Position numbers and translations under genes: made by a program. Of a stretch of DNA of 64,000 bases, positions 42,163 through 50,736 are shown piece by piece. This DNA is from Bizionia myxarmorum (GTDB taxonomy: Bacteria; Bacteroidota; Bacteroidia; Flavobacteriales; Flavobacteriaceae), in assembly GCF_008086205.1 (NCBI RefSeq), contig NZ_VSKK01000001.1:62001-126000 (forward strand), read 5' to 3'. The notes beneath the pieces were generated by a model. That model ran no database searches and was not told the DNA's origin. It worked only from the letters and a program-made list of their open reading frames with translations. Numbering within the stretch: position 1 is the first letter of the stretch; every line of letters begins with the position of its first letter.

Positions 42163-42987
42163 ATGAAACAATATCACGACCTAGTTAAGCACGTTTTAGA
42201 AAACGGAAACGAAAAAGGAGATCGTACAGGAACTGGAACAAAAAGTGTATTTGGCTACCAAATGCGTTTTGATTTAAGTGAAGGCTTCCCGATGATTACC
42301 ACTAAAAAACTCCATTTAAAATCCATTATTTACGAACTATTATGGTTTTTAAAAGGGGATACCAATATTAAATACCTAAATGAAAATGGTGTGCGAATTT
42401 GGAATGAATGGGCTGATGAAAATGGCGATTTAGGTCCTGTTTATGGTCACCAATGGCGCAATTGGAATAACGACGAGATTGACCAAATTAAAGATATTGT
42501 TGACACATTAAAATCCAATCCAAATAGCCGACGCATGTTAGTTTCGGCTTGGAACCCTTCAGTTTTACCAGACACATCCAAATCTTTTGATGAGAATGTG
42601 GCAAATGGAAAAGTGGCGCTCCCACCCTGCCATGCCTTCTTTCAATTTTATGTGGCTGATGGAAAATTATCTTGTCAGTTATATCAACGTAGTGCTGATA
42701 TATTCTTGGGTGTTCCTTTTAACATCGGATCTTATGCTTTATTCACCATGATGATGGCGCAAGTTTGTGGCTATGAAGCTGGGGAATTTATCCACACCTT
42801 TGGTGACGCTCATATTTACAACAACCACCTAGAACAATTAGAACTTCAATTGTCTCGTGATATCAGACCGCTACCAAAAATGATCATAAATCCAGATGTA
42901 ACCGATATTTTCGATTTTAAATTTGAAGATTTTACGTTAGAAGATTATAACCCACATCCTCACATTAAAGGGATTGTGGCTATTTAA
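42163..42987 (+). CDS. thyA: Thymidylate synthase
   Basis: This 274-residue cytosolic enzyme methylates dUMP with methylene-tetrahydrofolate, producing dTMP and dihydrofolate. The catalytic cysteine is in [12 protein letters not shown] and the dUMP-binding [13 protein letters not shown] is intact, as is the N-terminal [11 protein letters not shown]. Downstream, a DHFR fusion regenerates the cofactor. The start is the ATG at 42163, preceded by a palindromic repeat in place of any recognisable ribosome-binding sequence. Confidence 0.97.
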   Translation: MKQYHDLVKHVLENGNEKGDRTGTGTKSVFGYQMRFDLSEGFPMITTKKLHLKSIIYELLWFLKGDTNIKYLNENGVRIWNEWADENGDLGPVYGHQWRNWNNDEIDQIKDIVDTLKSNPNSRRMLVSAWNPSVLPDTSKSFDENVANGKVALPPCHAFFQFYVADGKLSCQLYQRSADIFLGVPFNIGSYALFTMMMAQVCGYEAGEFIHTFGDAHIYNNHLEQLELQLSRDIRPLPKMIINPDVTDIFDFKFEDFTLEDYNPHPHIKGIVAI

Positions 42988-42996
42988 AATAATTTC

Positions 42997-43815
42997 ATGA
43001 AATATTTACTTTGTACTATTGCTATATTTTTTAGCCTAAATAGCTTTTCACAAGAGCCTAAAAATCAAAAAAATAAATCAGATAATCTAGAAACCTCTGA
43101 TGATTCTAAAGTTAATCCTAATGAACGTGTTCCTATATATAAAGGATGTAATAAATCCCTAGATAACAAAGCACTAAAAGCTTGTTTTAACGAGAAAATA
43201 AACAAGCATGTTGGACACCATTTTAATGAGAAAATAGCGGAACAATTAGATATACCTGATGGAAGCGTAGTTAAAATAAATGTATTTTTTAAAGTATCTA
43301 CTAGTGGTCAATTAGTTGATATTCAAGCGCGCGCGCCATTTCCTGAATTGGAAGCAGAAGCTATTCGTGTAATGACCTTGGTTCCTGAAATTGAACCAGG
43401 TTATATAGATGGCGAAGCTGTTCGCGTTCCGTTTTTTGTGCCTATAATATTTACAGTAACTAAGGCACCTAAAAATGCACAATATCCAAGCTTTAGAGGT
43501 TGTGAAGATTCGGTGAGTTTCGAAGATTTAAAAAACTGTACCATTAATAAAATAATGGATTATGTTAAAGTAAGCGTCAATTATGAATTGGCAGATGCCT
43601 TATTTCCATTAGAAAAAAGCACACAATTTCAAGTAAGCTTTACGATTAATGAAAAAGGAAAAGCTGAAGATATTTCCGCAAAAGCCCACCACAAAGAAAT
43701 GGCTGCAGAAGCTATCCGGATTCTAAAACGCATGCCTAAAATGAAAAAACCAGGCTTCATAAATGGTAAACCTGCAAAATTCCCTGTTGAATTTTTGATG
43801 ACCATTTATTTCTAA
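42997..43815 (+). CDS. Secreted protein with two TonB C-terminal-like domains
   Basis: The 272-residue product has a signal peptide (ending LNSFSQ) and two homologous segments. Segment 1 (about 45-150) runs from VPIYKGCNKSLDNKALKACF to VPFFVPIIF. Segment 2 (about 160-272) runs from YPSFRGCEDSVSFEDLKNC to FPVEFLMTIYF. Each has the paired cysteines and the DIQARA/DISAKA plus EAEAIRV/AAEAIRI helix of TonB_C domains. It lacks the N-terminal anchor helix and Pro-rich linker of a working TonB. Its role is unknown. It begins 9 nt after thyA. Confidence 0.78.
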   Translation: MKYLLCTIAIFFSLNSFSQEPKNQKNKSDNLETSDDSKVNPNERVPIYKGCNKSLDNKALKACFNEKINKHVGHHFNEKIAEQLDIPDGSVVKINVFFKVSTSGQLVDIQARAPFPELEAEAIRVMTLVPEIEPGYIDGEAVRVPFFVPIIFTVTKAPKNAQYPSFRGCEDSVSFEDLKNCTINKIMDYVKVSVNYELADALFPLEKSTQFQVSFTINEKGKAEDISAKAHHKEMAAEAIRILKRMPKMKKPGFINGKPAKFPVEFLMTIYF

Positions 43816-43848
43816 ATAATTTAATCAATGCTTTTCGGTAGAAATTAG

Positions 43849-43856
43849 TAAATTTG
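43849..43856 (+). promoter_or_regulatory. -7 promoter element of the 2TM-DHFR gene
   Basis: TAAATTTG matches TANNTTTG exactly, 17 nt before the ATG. No convincing -33 element was found. Confidence 0.45.
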
Positions 43857-43873
43857 TAAAAATTCAGACGATC

Positions 43874-44776
43874 ATGTTCGGTAAGAAAAACGCATCCACT
43901 CAAGAAATCGATAAAGAGCAATTAGAACTCTTTAAAACGGCTCAAAAACGCATAAAACAAAAGAAACGTTTATACGCTCATTTTGTTGTTTTCCTTATTG
44001 GTTCCGTTTTTTTGATACTTGCCAATACCGTTTTCAAGATCGGGTTAGATTTTAAACCATTTGGAGTTAATTGGTTTGTTTACGCTATAGCTATATGGTT
44101 ATTCTTATTTATTTATCATGTAATCAATGTCTTTATAACCTCTAAATTGTTAAGTAAAAAGTGGGAAGAAAAGCAATTAAATCTAATCGTAGCGAAACAA
44201 AAAGAGCGCATTGCCCAGTTAGAAACGCAAGTTGAAAACGATATGTCATTTCCCGAAAAAAAAGCATTAAAAGCGGCAGCTAAAAAAACCGACATTACCA
44301 TGATTGTGGCCGCTGGCGAAAATAATTCCATAGGAAAAAACAATCAGATGATTTGGAATTTAAAAGATGATTTTAAACGCTTTAAAAGTTTAACTAGTGG
44401 ACATCATATTATTATGGGTCGTAAAACATATGAAAGTTTGGATAAACCCTTACCAAATAGAACTAATGTGGTTATAACACGCCAACCAAATTACCAAGTT
44501 CCAGATGGTGTCATTGTTGTAAATAGTTTAGAAGATGCTTTGGATGCCGCTCGTGCAGACAAACAACCGTTCATTATAGGTGGTGGTGAAATCTATAAAC
44601 AAGGCTTAAACTTTGCTGATAAATTAGAAATTACCCGCGTTCATGCTGAATTTGATGGCGATACATTTTTCCCAGAAATTGACATGACGAATTGGAAAGA
44701 AGTCACCCGAACAGAACATTCTAAAGATGAAAATCACGCCTACAACTTTTCATATATTACCTACATCCGATCATAA
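43874..44776 (+). CDS. folA: Dihydrofolate reductase fused to an N-terminal 2TM membrane domain
   Basis: The 300-residue protein has two membrane helices (about 34-54 and 66-86) of the bacterial 2TM domain, a charged coiled-coil-like linker (about 96-122), and a complete DHFR domain from residue 141 (ITMIVAAGENNSIG, IWNLKDDFKRFK, IIMGRKTYESL, PLPNRTNVVITR, IIGGGEIYKQ). DHFR reduces dihydrofolate to tetrahydrofolate with NADPH. Ordinary DHFR is about 160 residues and soluble; here it is predicted to be tethered to the inner membrane. It is an open frame without stop or frameshift. thyA lies two genes upstream. Confidence 0.92.
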   Translation: MFGKKNASTQEIDKEQLELFKTAQKRIKQKKRLYAHFVVFLIGSVFLILANTVFKIGLDFKPFGVNWFVYAIAIWLFLFIYHVINVFITSKLLSKKWEEKQLNLIVAKQKERIAQLETQVENDMSFPEKKALKAAAKKTDITMIVAAGENNSIGKNNQMIWNLKDDFKRFKSLTSGHHIIMGRKTYESLDKPLPNRTNVVITRQPNYQVPDGVIVVNSLEDALDAARADKQPFIIGGGEIYKQGLNFADKLEITRVHAEFDGDTFFPEIDMTNWKEVTRTEHSKDENHAYNFSYITYIRS

Positions 44777-44800
44777 TTCTTATTCTAAAAAAACTTTAAA

Positions 44801-46078
44801 GTGAAACTAAAAAGAAAAAGGAAACTCGTAACGTACCTTAACCTTTTAGATCAACCCATCCAATTTAACCCATTTGTATTTAGTAGAAAGTTTTTACTGT
44901 GGGCATTATTAGGTTTACTTGGCGGATTTATAGCTGGATTATACTGGATTATCCTTGAATTTCTAACGCACCAATTAGCCTTTTTTGAAGGTTGGCTTGT
45001 TATTCCAACCATGGCTATTTGTGGTTTATTAGCCGGATTAATTATTCACTTTATTGGTGATCCTGGTGAAATCCATTTAATTGTAAACAACATCCGTTTT
45101 AATAAAGGAAAGTTAGATCCAAAGAATAATCCATCCATGATTTTATCTTCTCTCCTTTGTATCGCTTCAGGTGGAAGTTTGGGTCCCGAAGCACCTCTAG
45201 TTCAGGTTATTGGTTCATCTGGAACCTATTTAGGAAAACTTTTTAGGTTAAAAGGTGAAGATTTGCGCTCCATGAGTATTGCCGGAATGGCATCTGGTTT
45301 TACTGCTATGTTTGGTGCGCCTTTAGGGGGAAGTTTATTTGCTTTAGAAATTTTACATCATAAACATGCTGTTGAATACTATAAAGCTATTATGCCTGCA
45401 TTTGTTGCCAGTTGCTTTAGTTATGTTGTTTTCGCGTTAATTACTAAACTCGATCTTGGTACACTTTGGACTCTACCAACCTATGAAATGCTTAATAAAT
45501 TCGATTTTTTATACGCTGTACTATTCGCCATTATAGCGGCTAGTTTTGGCTGGCTCTTTATTTTCTGCACCAAATTCTTAAAAAATCTATTTGCTAAACT
45601 TAACGTTCCCATTTATGTTAGAACCTGTATTGGTGGTATTCTACTAGGAATTATTGTGTTTTATGTGCCAATTACACGTTATTTTAGCCATTATGAGCTT
45701 TCAACACTTTTAACAAGTGAATTCTCTATAAAGATGCTCATCACCATTTTATTTTTAAAAATATTGGCTATTTCCGTAACGGTTACGTCTGGATGGCGCG
45801 GTGGATTTATAATTCCACTTTTCTTTACTGGTGCAACTTTAGGTTTAATAATTCATCATTTTATTCCGTCTATAAGTTTATCTTTAACCATTGTTAGTTG
45901 TATGGCGGCCATTAATGCTTGTGTGACAAGAACACCGATGAGTACGACCATTCTTTTAGCAACTCTAACAGGTTTCACCTATTTCATCCCCATTCTTTTT
46001 GCCAGTTTAACTGGATATTTTTTAGCGCCACGCATTCCATTTATAGGATCGCAAATGAGCGATGAAAAAGACGAGTGA
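44801..46078 (+). CDS. ClC family chloride channel or antiporter
   Basis: The 425-residue membrane protein has at least ten hydrophobic segments and the ClC filter sequence GGSLGPEAPLVQVIG, which retains the gating glutamate, followed by FTAMFGAPLGG. ClC proteins conduct chloride or exchange it for protons (or fluoride in some clades). Translation starts at a GTG at 44801 (KLKRKRKLV follows), 24 nt after the DHFR fusion. No cytosolic CBS domains are seen. Confidence 0.9.
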   Translation: MKLKRKRKLVTYLNLLDQPIQFNPFVFSRKFLLWALLGLLGGFIAGLYWIILEFLTHQLAFFEGWLVIPTMAICGLLAGLIIHFIGDPGEIHLIVNNIRFNKGKLDPKNNPSMILSSLLCIASGGSLGPEAPLVQVIGSSGTYLGKLFRLKGEDLRSMSIAGMASGFTAMFGAPLGGSLFALEILHHKHAVEYYKAIMPAFVASCFSYVVFALITKLDLGTLWTLPTYEMLNKFDFLYAVLFAIIAASFGWLFIFCTKFLKNLFAKLNVPIYVRTCIGGILLGIIVFYVPITRYFSHYELSTLLTSEFSIKMLITILFLKILAISVTVTSGWRGGFIIPLFFTGATLGLIIHHFIPSISLSLTIVSCMAAINACVTRTPMSTTILLATLTGFTYFIPILFASLTGYFLAPRIPFIGSQMSDEKDE

Positions 46079-46107
46079 TATTGCCATTTTTTCTCTAATT
46101 TCGCCAC

Positions 46108-47658
46108 ATGGTTAAAGACATTCAATTGCGCGTAACTTTAGCAGAAGAAGAACGTGCTGATATTTTATTAATAAAATCATCCCAATTTCTTGATATGAGT
46201 CGGGATAAAATTTCGGGTATAAAAGTACTTCGAAAGTCTATTGATGCCCGGAAACCAAAAATTATTTTTAATTATAAAGTAGCCGTTTATATCAACGAGC
46301 CGGTACCCGAGACGTCAGAATACACCTTTGATTATAAAGATGTTTCCAATGCCAAACCTATTCATATTATTGGTTTTGGACCAGCTGGAATGTATGCTGC
46401 TTTGCGCTGTATTGAGTTAGGTTTTAAGCCCATTGTTTTAGAACGCGGTAAAAATGTTCAGGATCGTCGTCGGGATTTAAAAGCTATAAATCAAGATCAT
46501 TTTGTAAATGAAGATTCCAATTATTGTTTTGGTGAAGGTGGCGCCGGAACTTATAGTGATGGAAAACTCTACACCCGAAGTTTAAAGCGTGGCGATGTTC
46601 GTCGTATTTTTGAAAACTTGGTATATCATGGTGCAACGGACCAAATTCTAGTAGACGCACATCCACATATTGGCACCAATAAATTACCTAAAGTGGTTCA
46701 GAATGTTCGTGAAACCATTTTAAAACACGGAGGCGAAATTCATTTTGAAACGCGCGTTACAAATTTCACTGTAAAGAATAATACTATTCAGGCCATTCAA
46801 TTACAGAATGGCAATGAAATGACTGCCAATCGGGTTATTTTGGCAACGGGACATTCGGCCAGAGATATTTATTATTTATTACATGACAAAGAAATTGCAT
46901 TGGAAGCTAAATCCTTTGCTATGGGCGTTCGTGCTGAACATCCACAAGAAATTATAGACCGTATTCAATACCATTGCAGCGGGCAACGCAGCGAATTATT
47001 GCCGGCCGCTTCTTATAGTTTGGTACAGCAAGTAAATGATCGCGGCGTATATTCATTTTGCATGTGCCCCGGCGGATTCATTGTTCCTGCAGCAACGGCA
47101 AACGGTGAAGTTGTAGTAAATGGCATGTCGCCTTCTAAACGCAATAATTTATTTGCCAATTCGGGGATTGTAGTAGAAATAAATGTAGATATAGATTTAC
47201 CAAAATACGAACATTTTGGTGTTTTAAAAGGTTTAAAATATCAAGAGGATTTAGAGCGTTTAGCTTTTACCTCTGGTGGTCGCAGTCAAGCAGCTCCAGC
47301 ACAACGTTTAACAGATTTTGTGCAAGGTAAATTATCATCAAGTTTAAATTCGACCTCGTATCAGCCCGGTTTAAATTCAGCGCCTTTACATTCCTTATTA
47401 CCCAAATTAATAGGAAGTCGTTTGCGTCAAGGTTTTAAAGTTTTTGGTGAAAAAATGCATGGTTATTATACAGAAGAAGCCAATATTGTAGGTGTAGAAT
47501 CTAGAACCTCATCACCTATTAGCATTCCAAGAACTGAAAAATTAGAACACCCTCAAATTAAAGGTTTATATCCTTGCGGCGAAGGTGGCGGTTATGCCGG
47601 CGGAATTGTTTCAGCAGCTATGGACGGTGAGCGTTGTGCGGAAGCAGCTTGCGTTTAA
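46108..47658 (+). CDS. FAD-dependent dehydrogenase (COG2509 type)
   Basis: The 516-residue protein has an N-terminal extension of about 85 residues and a FAD-binding Rossmann motif, IIGFGPAGMYAALR. Family landmarks are CFGEGGAGTYSDGKLYTR, LATGHSARDIYYLL, SFCMCPGGFIVPAA and the C-terminal CGEGGGYAGGIVSAA. COG2509 members are uncharacterised flavoproteins; the reaction is not known. It lies 29 nt after the ClC gene and is probably in the same transcript. Confidence 0.88.
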   Translation: MVKDIQLRVTLAEEERADILLIKSSQFLDMSRDKISGIKVLRKSIDARKPKIIFNYKVAVYINEPVPETSEYTFDYKDVSNAKPIHIIGFGPAGMYAALRCIELGFKPIVLERGKNVQDRRRDLKAINQDHFVNEDSNYCFGEGGAGTYSDGKLYTRSLKRGDVRRIFENLVYHGATDQILVDAHPHIGTNKLPKVVQNVRETILKHGGEIHFETRVTNFTVKNNTIQAIQLQNGNEMTANRVILATGHSARDIYYLLHDKEIALEAKSFAMGVRAEHPQEIIDRIQYHCSGQRSELLPAASYSLVQQVNDRGVYSFCMCPGGFIVPAATANGEVVVNGMSPSKRNNLFANSGIVVEINVDIDLPKYEHFGVLKGLKYQEDLERLAFTSGGRSQAAPAQRLTDFVQGKLSSSLNSTSYQPGLNSAPLHSLLPKLIGSRLRQGFKVFGEKMHGYYTEEANIVGVESRTSSPISIPRTEKLEHPQIKGLYPCGEGGGYAGGIVSAAMDGERCAEAACV

Positions 47659-47790
47659 GTTAACAGTTTTCAGTCGCAGTCGCAGTCGCATAAAAATATG
47701 CAATTCTATGTCGGGAACACTGGTATTCAGGACGTACCTTAATCTCCAATGAATACTCAAAACCTCCATGCAAACTAATTTTAAATTTCT

Positions 47791-47798
47791 TATTTTTG
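47791..47798 (+). promoter_or_regulatory. -7 promoter element of fabD
   Basis: TATTTTTG matches TANNTTTG exactly, 22 nt before the fabD ATG. No clear -33 element is present. Confidence 0.5.
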
Positions 47799-47820
47799 CA
47801 ACACTAAAAAATTGAAATAA

Positions 47821-48714
47821 ATGAACGCATATATATTTCCAGGCCAAGGCGCCCAATTTTCAGGAATGGGATTAGACTTGTATGAAAAATCACCAATAGC
47901 ACAAGAATTATTCGAAATAGCAAACGATATACTCGGTTTCAATATTACCGATACCATGTTTGAAGGTTCTGCTGAAGATTTAAAGCAAACTAAAGTAACC
48001 CAACCGGCTATTTTTTTGCATTCTGTAATATTGGCGAAGGTTTTAGGAAATAGTTTTAAACCAGATATGGTTGCGGGTCATTCTTTAGGTGAATTTTCTG
48101 CTTTAGTTGCCAACGGCGCTATGTCTTTTGAAGATGGGGTAAAACTAGTTTCTAAACGTGCTTTAGCTATGCAAAAAGCGTGTGAAATGAAACCAAGTAC
48201 AATGGCGGCAGTTCTAGGATTAGATGATGCCCTTGTTGAAAAAATTTGTTTGGAAACTGATGGAATTGTTGTCGCTGCCAATTATAATTGTCCTGGACAA
48301 TTAGTGATTTCAGGTGAAATAGACGCCATTAATAGAGCCTGTGAAGCACTAAAAGCAGCAGGTGCTAAACGTGCTTTAGTATTACCTGTTGGCGGTGCAT
48401 TCCATTCGCCATTAATGGAACCAGCTCGTGAGGAACTTGCCGCAGCTATTGAAGCTACGAATTTTAGAAAACCAAATTGTCCAATTTATCAAAACGTTTC
48501 GGCATCTGCTATTTTGGATGAGGCTGCGATAAAAGCCAATCTTATTTCGCAATTAACCGCACCGGTTAAATGGACACAATCCGTACAACAAATGATTGCA
48601 GATGGTGCTACTTTATTTACAGAAGTTGGGCCTGGCAATGTTTTACAAGGTTTGGTTAGGAAAATCAACAGAGAAGCGGAAACAGCTTCAGCATCTTTTA
48701 GCACAGAATCTTAA
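47821..48714 (+). CDS. fabD: Malonyl-CoA:ACP transacylase
   Basis: This 297-residue enzyme moves malonate from CoA to acyl carrier protein for fatty acid synthesis. The FPGQGAQFSGMG start, nucleophile serine in VAGHSLGEFSAL and the late GGAFHSPLMEPA (catalytic His) are all present. It overlaps lspA by one base (TAATG), so the two are coupled. Confidence 0.97.
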   Translation: MNAYIFPGQGAQFSGMGLDLYEKSPIAQELFEIANDILGFNITDTMFEGSAEDLKQTKVTQPAIFLHSVILAKVLGNSFKPDMVAGHSLGEFSALVANGAMSFEDGVKLVSKRALAMQKACEMKPSTMAAVLGLDDALVEKICLETDGIVVAANYNCPGQLVISGEIDAINRACEALKAAGAKRALVLPVGGAFHSPLMEPAREELAAAIEATNFRKPNCPIYQNVSASAILDEAAIKANLISQLTAPVKWTQSVQQMIADGATLFTEVGPGNVLQGLVRKINREAETASASFSTES

Positions 48715-49217
48715 TGAAAATATCAAGAACAACTTGGATTATACTGTTAATAGTTTTTAATATAGCTATTGATCAGATTACGAAAATCATTGTAAGAGCT
48801 GATGTTATTCCTGGCAGCCAAACACCTATAATTGGTGATTATTTAACCTTACATAATGTTGAAAATTCTGGGGCCTTTTTAGGAATGGGAAGTGATTTTC
48901 CTCCTACTTTACGACTGATAGTTTTACTAATTCTTCCAACTTTAGTACTAGGATATGTAGTGTATTACATTATCAAAACTAAATCCTTGGATAAGTTTTC
49001 TTTAATTGGTTTCTGTTGTATTGTTGGCGGCGGAGCGGCTAACGTTTATGACAGAATTGTTTACGGTTCCGTAACAGATTTCTTTCACATAGATTTAGGT
49101 GGCGTTTTTAGAACCGGTATTTTCAATGTTGCAGATATGTCTGTTATGTTTGGAATGGGACTTTTATTGATCGCCACTTTTAAAGGTAAAAAAGCAGTAA
49201 AAGAAACCGCTCAATAA
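48714..49217 (+). CDS. lspA: Lipoprotein signal peptidase (signal peptidase II)
   Basis: The 167-residue inner-membrane aspartic peptidase cleaves signal peptides from prolipoproteins. It has four hydrophobic helices, the LHNVENSGAFLG loop, and the two catalytic aspartates in GSVTDFFHI and FNVADMSVMFG. It overlaps fabD by one base; a functional link to lipoprotein acylation is loose but this pair is common in flavobacteria. Confidence 0.96.
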   Translation: MKISRTTWIILLIVFNIAIDQITKIIVRADVIPGSQTPIIGDYLTLHNVENSGAFLGMGSDFPPTLRLIVLLILPTLVLGYVVYYIIKTKSLDKFSLIGFCCIVGGGAANVYDRIVYGSVTDFFHIDLGGVFRTGIFNVADMSVMFGMGLLLIATFKGKKAVKETAQ

Positions 49218-49235
49218 AGTTTCACTTTAAGACAT

Positions 49236-49281
49236 AAAAAAACTTGTCGAATTCATTTAAACTAAATGCTTTCGACAAGTT
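49236..49281 (-). terminator. Terminator of the small basic protein gene
   Basis: AACTTGTCGAA (49241-49251) and TTCGACAAGTT (49271-49281) are perfect complements and an inner CATTT/AAATG pair fills the loop. The T-run (49242 down to 49236) is on the minus strand, 55 nt after the stop of the small gene. Confidence 0.82.
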
Positions 49282-49335
49282 CAAAATCTAAAAAATCATT
49301 TAAATACGTGATTTTTTAGCTAATTTCTTAATGCG

Positions 49336-49527
49336 TTATCTTGCTAATTCGCAGGATTTGCAATCTTTAATTTTACCGTAGTAAGTTTCACGATATTTGT
49401 GAATCGTTTGAATAGGAATACTCAAAATATGTTTCCTAATATAGGTTACCTTGGTAAGTAATTCACCCATTTTTGGTGTGAATCTTTTTTCGACTTTCGT
49501 CACGCGTTTTACTGTAATCAGTCTCAT
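49336..49527 (-). CDS. Small basic protein of unknown function
   Basis: The 63-residue product from the ATG at 49527 starts MRLITVKRVTKVEKRFTP and ends with a cysteine pair in KDCKSCELAR. It is rich in Lys and Arg and has no membrane helix. A consensus promoter is directly upstream and a terminator directly downstream, so it is a complete one-gene unit. Longer in-frame starts (49542, 49587) lie at or before the predicted transcription start. I do not recognise a named family; RNA or DNA binding is possible from composition only. Confidence 0.7.
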   Translation of the reverse strand: MRLITVKRVTKVEKRFTPKMGELLTKVTYIRKHILSIPIQTIHKYRETYYGKIKDCKSCELAR

Positions 49528-49548
49528 GTTATCTCGTATCATTTCATA

Positions 49549-49580
49549 CAAAGTTACGGAATTTTTAGCTATTAGGCAAA
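49549..49580 (-). promoter_or_regulatory. Promoter of the small basic protein gene
   Basis: On the minus strand TTTG (49580-49577), 20 nt, then TAACTTTG (49556-49549): an exact match to the Bacteroidota consensus in sequence and spacing. Confidence 0.7.
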
Positions 49581-49713
49581 ATAACAACGCTAAAATGCTG
49601 CGAATCAGACTTACAGTAGCAATCTAATAGTAAAATTAGTGTATTGCTATCATATTCATAATGAAACAAGCCTAATTTTATGAGATCCCAAATGACAAAA
49701 GGAGAGATTTTAC

Positions 49714-50736
49714 CTACAAATTACGAATTCTTTGTTCCCACATCCAAGCAGATAGCATGGCTTCATCTAAAGTAGACTGTGCTTTCCAACCTAATTCATT
49801 ATTGGCTTTGGTGGTATCTGCATAAGCTGAAATAACATCACCTTCCCTTCTGTCAGCAATTTGATAATTCAAGTTTTTATTGGAAACACGTTCAAAAGAA
49901 TTAATAACTTCCAAAACCGAACTTCCAACACCAGTACCAATATTAAAGGTTTCATAGTTGGTTGTATTCTTCTTATTCAATAAGCGTTTTAAAGCAACTA
50001 CATGTGCTTTTGCTAAATCTACTACGTGAATATAATCGCGAATACAGGTACCATCAGAAGTTGGATAATCATCACCAAATACCAATAATGAATCACGTAA
50101 TCCAGCACCTGTTTGGGTTATGAAGGGTACTAAATTTTGAGGCACGCCCATTGGCAATTCTCCAATTTTAGCTGTTTGGTGCGCGCCAATTGGATTAAAA
50201 TAGCGTAAAGCAATCGCATTTAAATTGGGTTTGACTTTACAGGTGTCTTTTATTATTTCTTCACCTATCTGTTTGGTATTTCCATAAGGCGATTCCGCAG
50301 CTATTATAGGCGCGCTTTCAGTAATTGGCATTTCATCAGCTTGACCATAAACGGTGCATGAAGAACTGAATATAAAATTTGAATCTGGTTTTACAGCCAA
50401 TTCCTGCAACAGATAAATTAAAGTATTTAAATTATTTTCATAATACATTAAAGGTTCTTGCACACTTTCGCCAACCGCTTTACTGGCAGCGAAATGAATA
50501 ACGCCTGTAACATTATTATACTTTAAAAAGAAATCTTGAACAGCCGCTTTATCTCGTAAATCTAATTTTTCGAAAATGGGTGTTTTGCCCGTAATAGCTG
50601 TAATTCCTTCTAATACATTTAGAGATGAATTTGATAAATTATCAATTATAACAACCTCAAAACCTTCATTTTGCAATTCAACAACGGTATGCGATCCAAT
50701 AAAACCTAAACCGCCTGTAACTAATATTCTATCCAT
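49714..50736 (-). CDS. galE: UDP-glucose 4-epimerase
   Basis: The 340-residue short-chain dehydrogenase interconverts UDP-glucose and UDP-galactose (or the N-acetyl forms). The NAD motif GGLGFIGSH is at residues 8-16 and the YxxxK catalytic pair is in SPYGNTKQIGEE. RYFNPIGAH supports GalE. It overlaps the 3' end of the upstream DegT aminotransferase gene by 8 nt, so both probably supply nucleotide sugars for surface glycans. Confidence 0.94.
   Translation of the reverse strand: MDRILVTGGLGFIGSHTVVELQNEGFEVVIIDNLSNSSLNVLEGITAITGKTPIFEKLDLRDKAAVQDFFLKYNNVTGVIHFAASKAVGESVQEPLMYYENNLNTLIYLLQELAVKPDSNFIFSSSCTVYGQADEMPITESAPIIAAESPYGNTKQIGEEIIKDTCKVKPNLNAIALRYFNPIGAHQTAKIGELPMGVPQNLVPFITQTGAGLRDSLLVFGDDYPTSDGTCIRDYIHVVDLAKAHVVALKRLLNKKNTTNYETFNIGTGVGSSVLEVINSFERVSNKNLNYQIADRREGDVISAYADTTKANNELGWKAQSTLDEAMLSAWMWEQRIRNL

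Noticed and set aside
43874-44776. 2TM-DHFR as an artefact of a missing stop between two genes
   Set aside because: The frame is continuous, the linker is a plausible coiled coil, and the DHFR domain has no separate start with its own promoter-like spacing; a fusion is simpler.
47668-47690. GTCGCA tandem repeat (three units) after the COG2509 gene
   Set aside because: Only three short units; no array, no spacer structure, no evidence of function.
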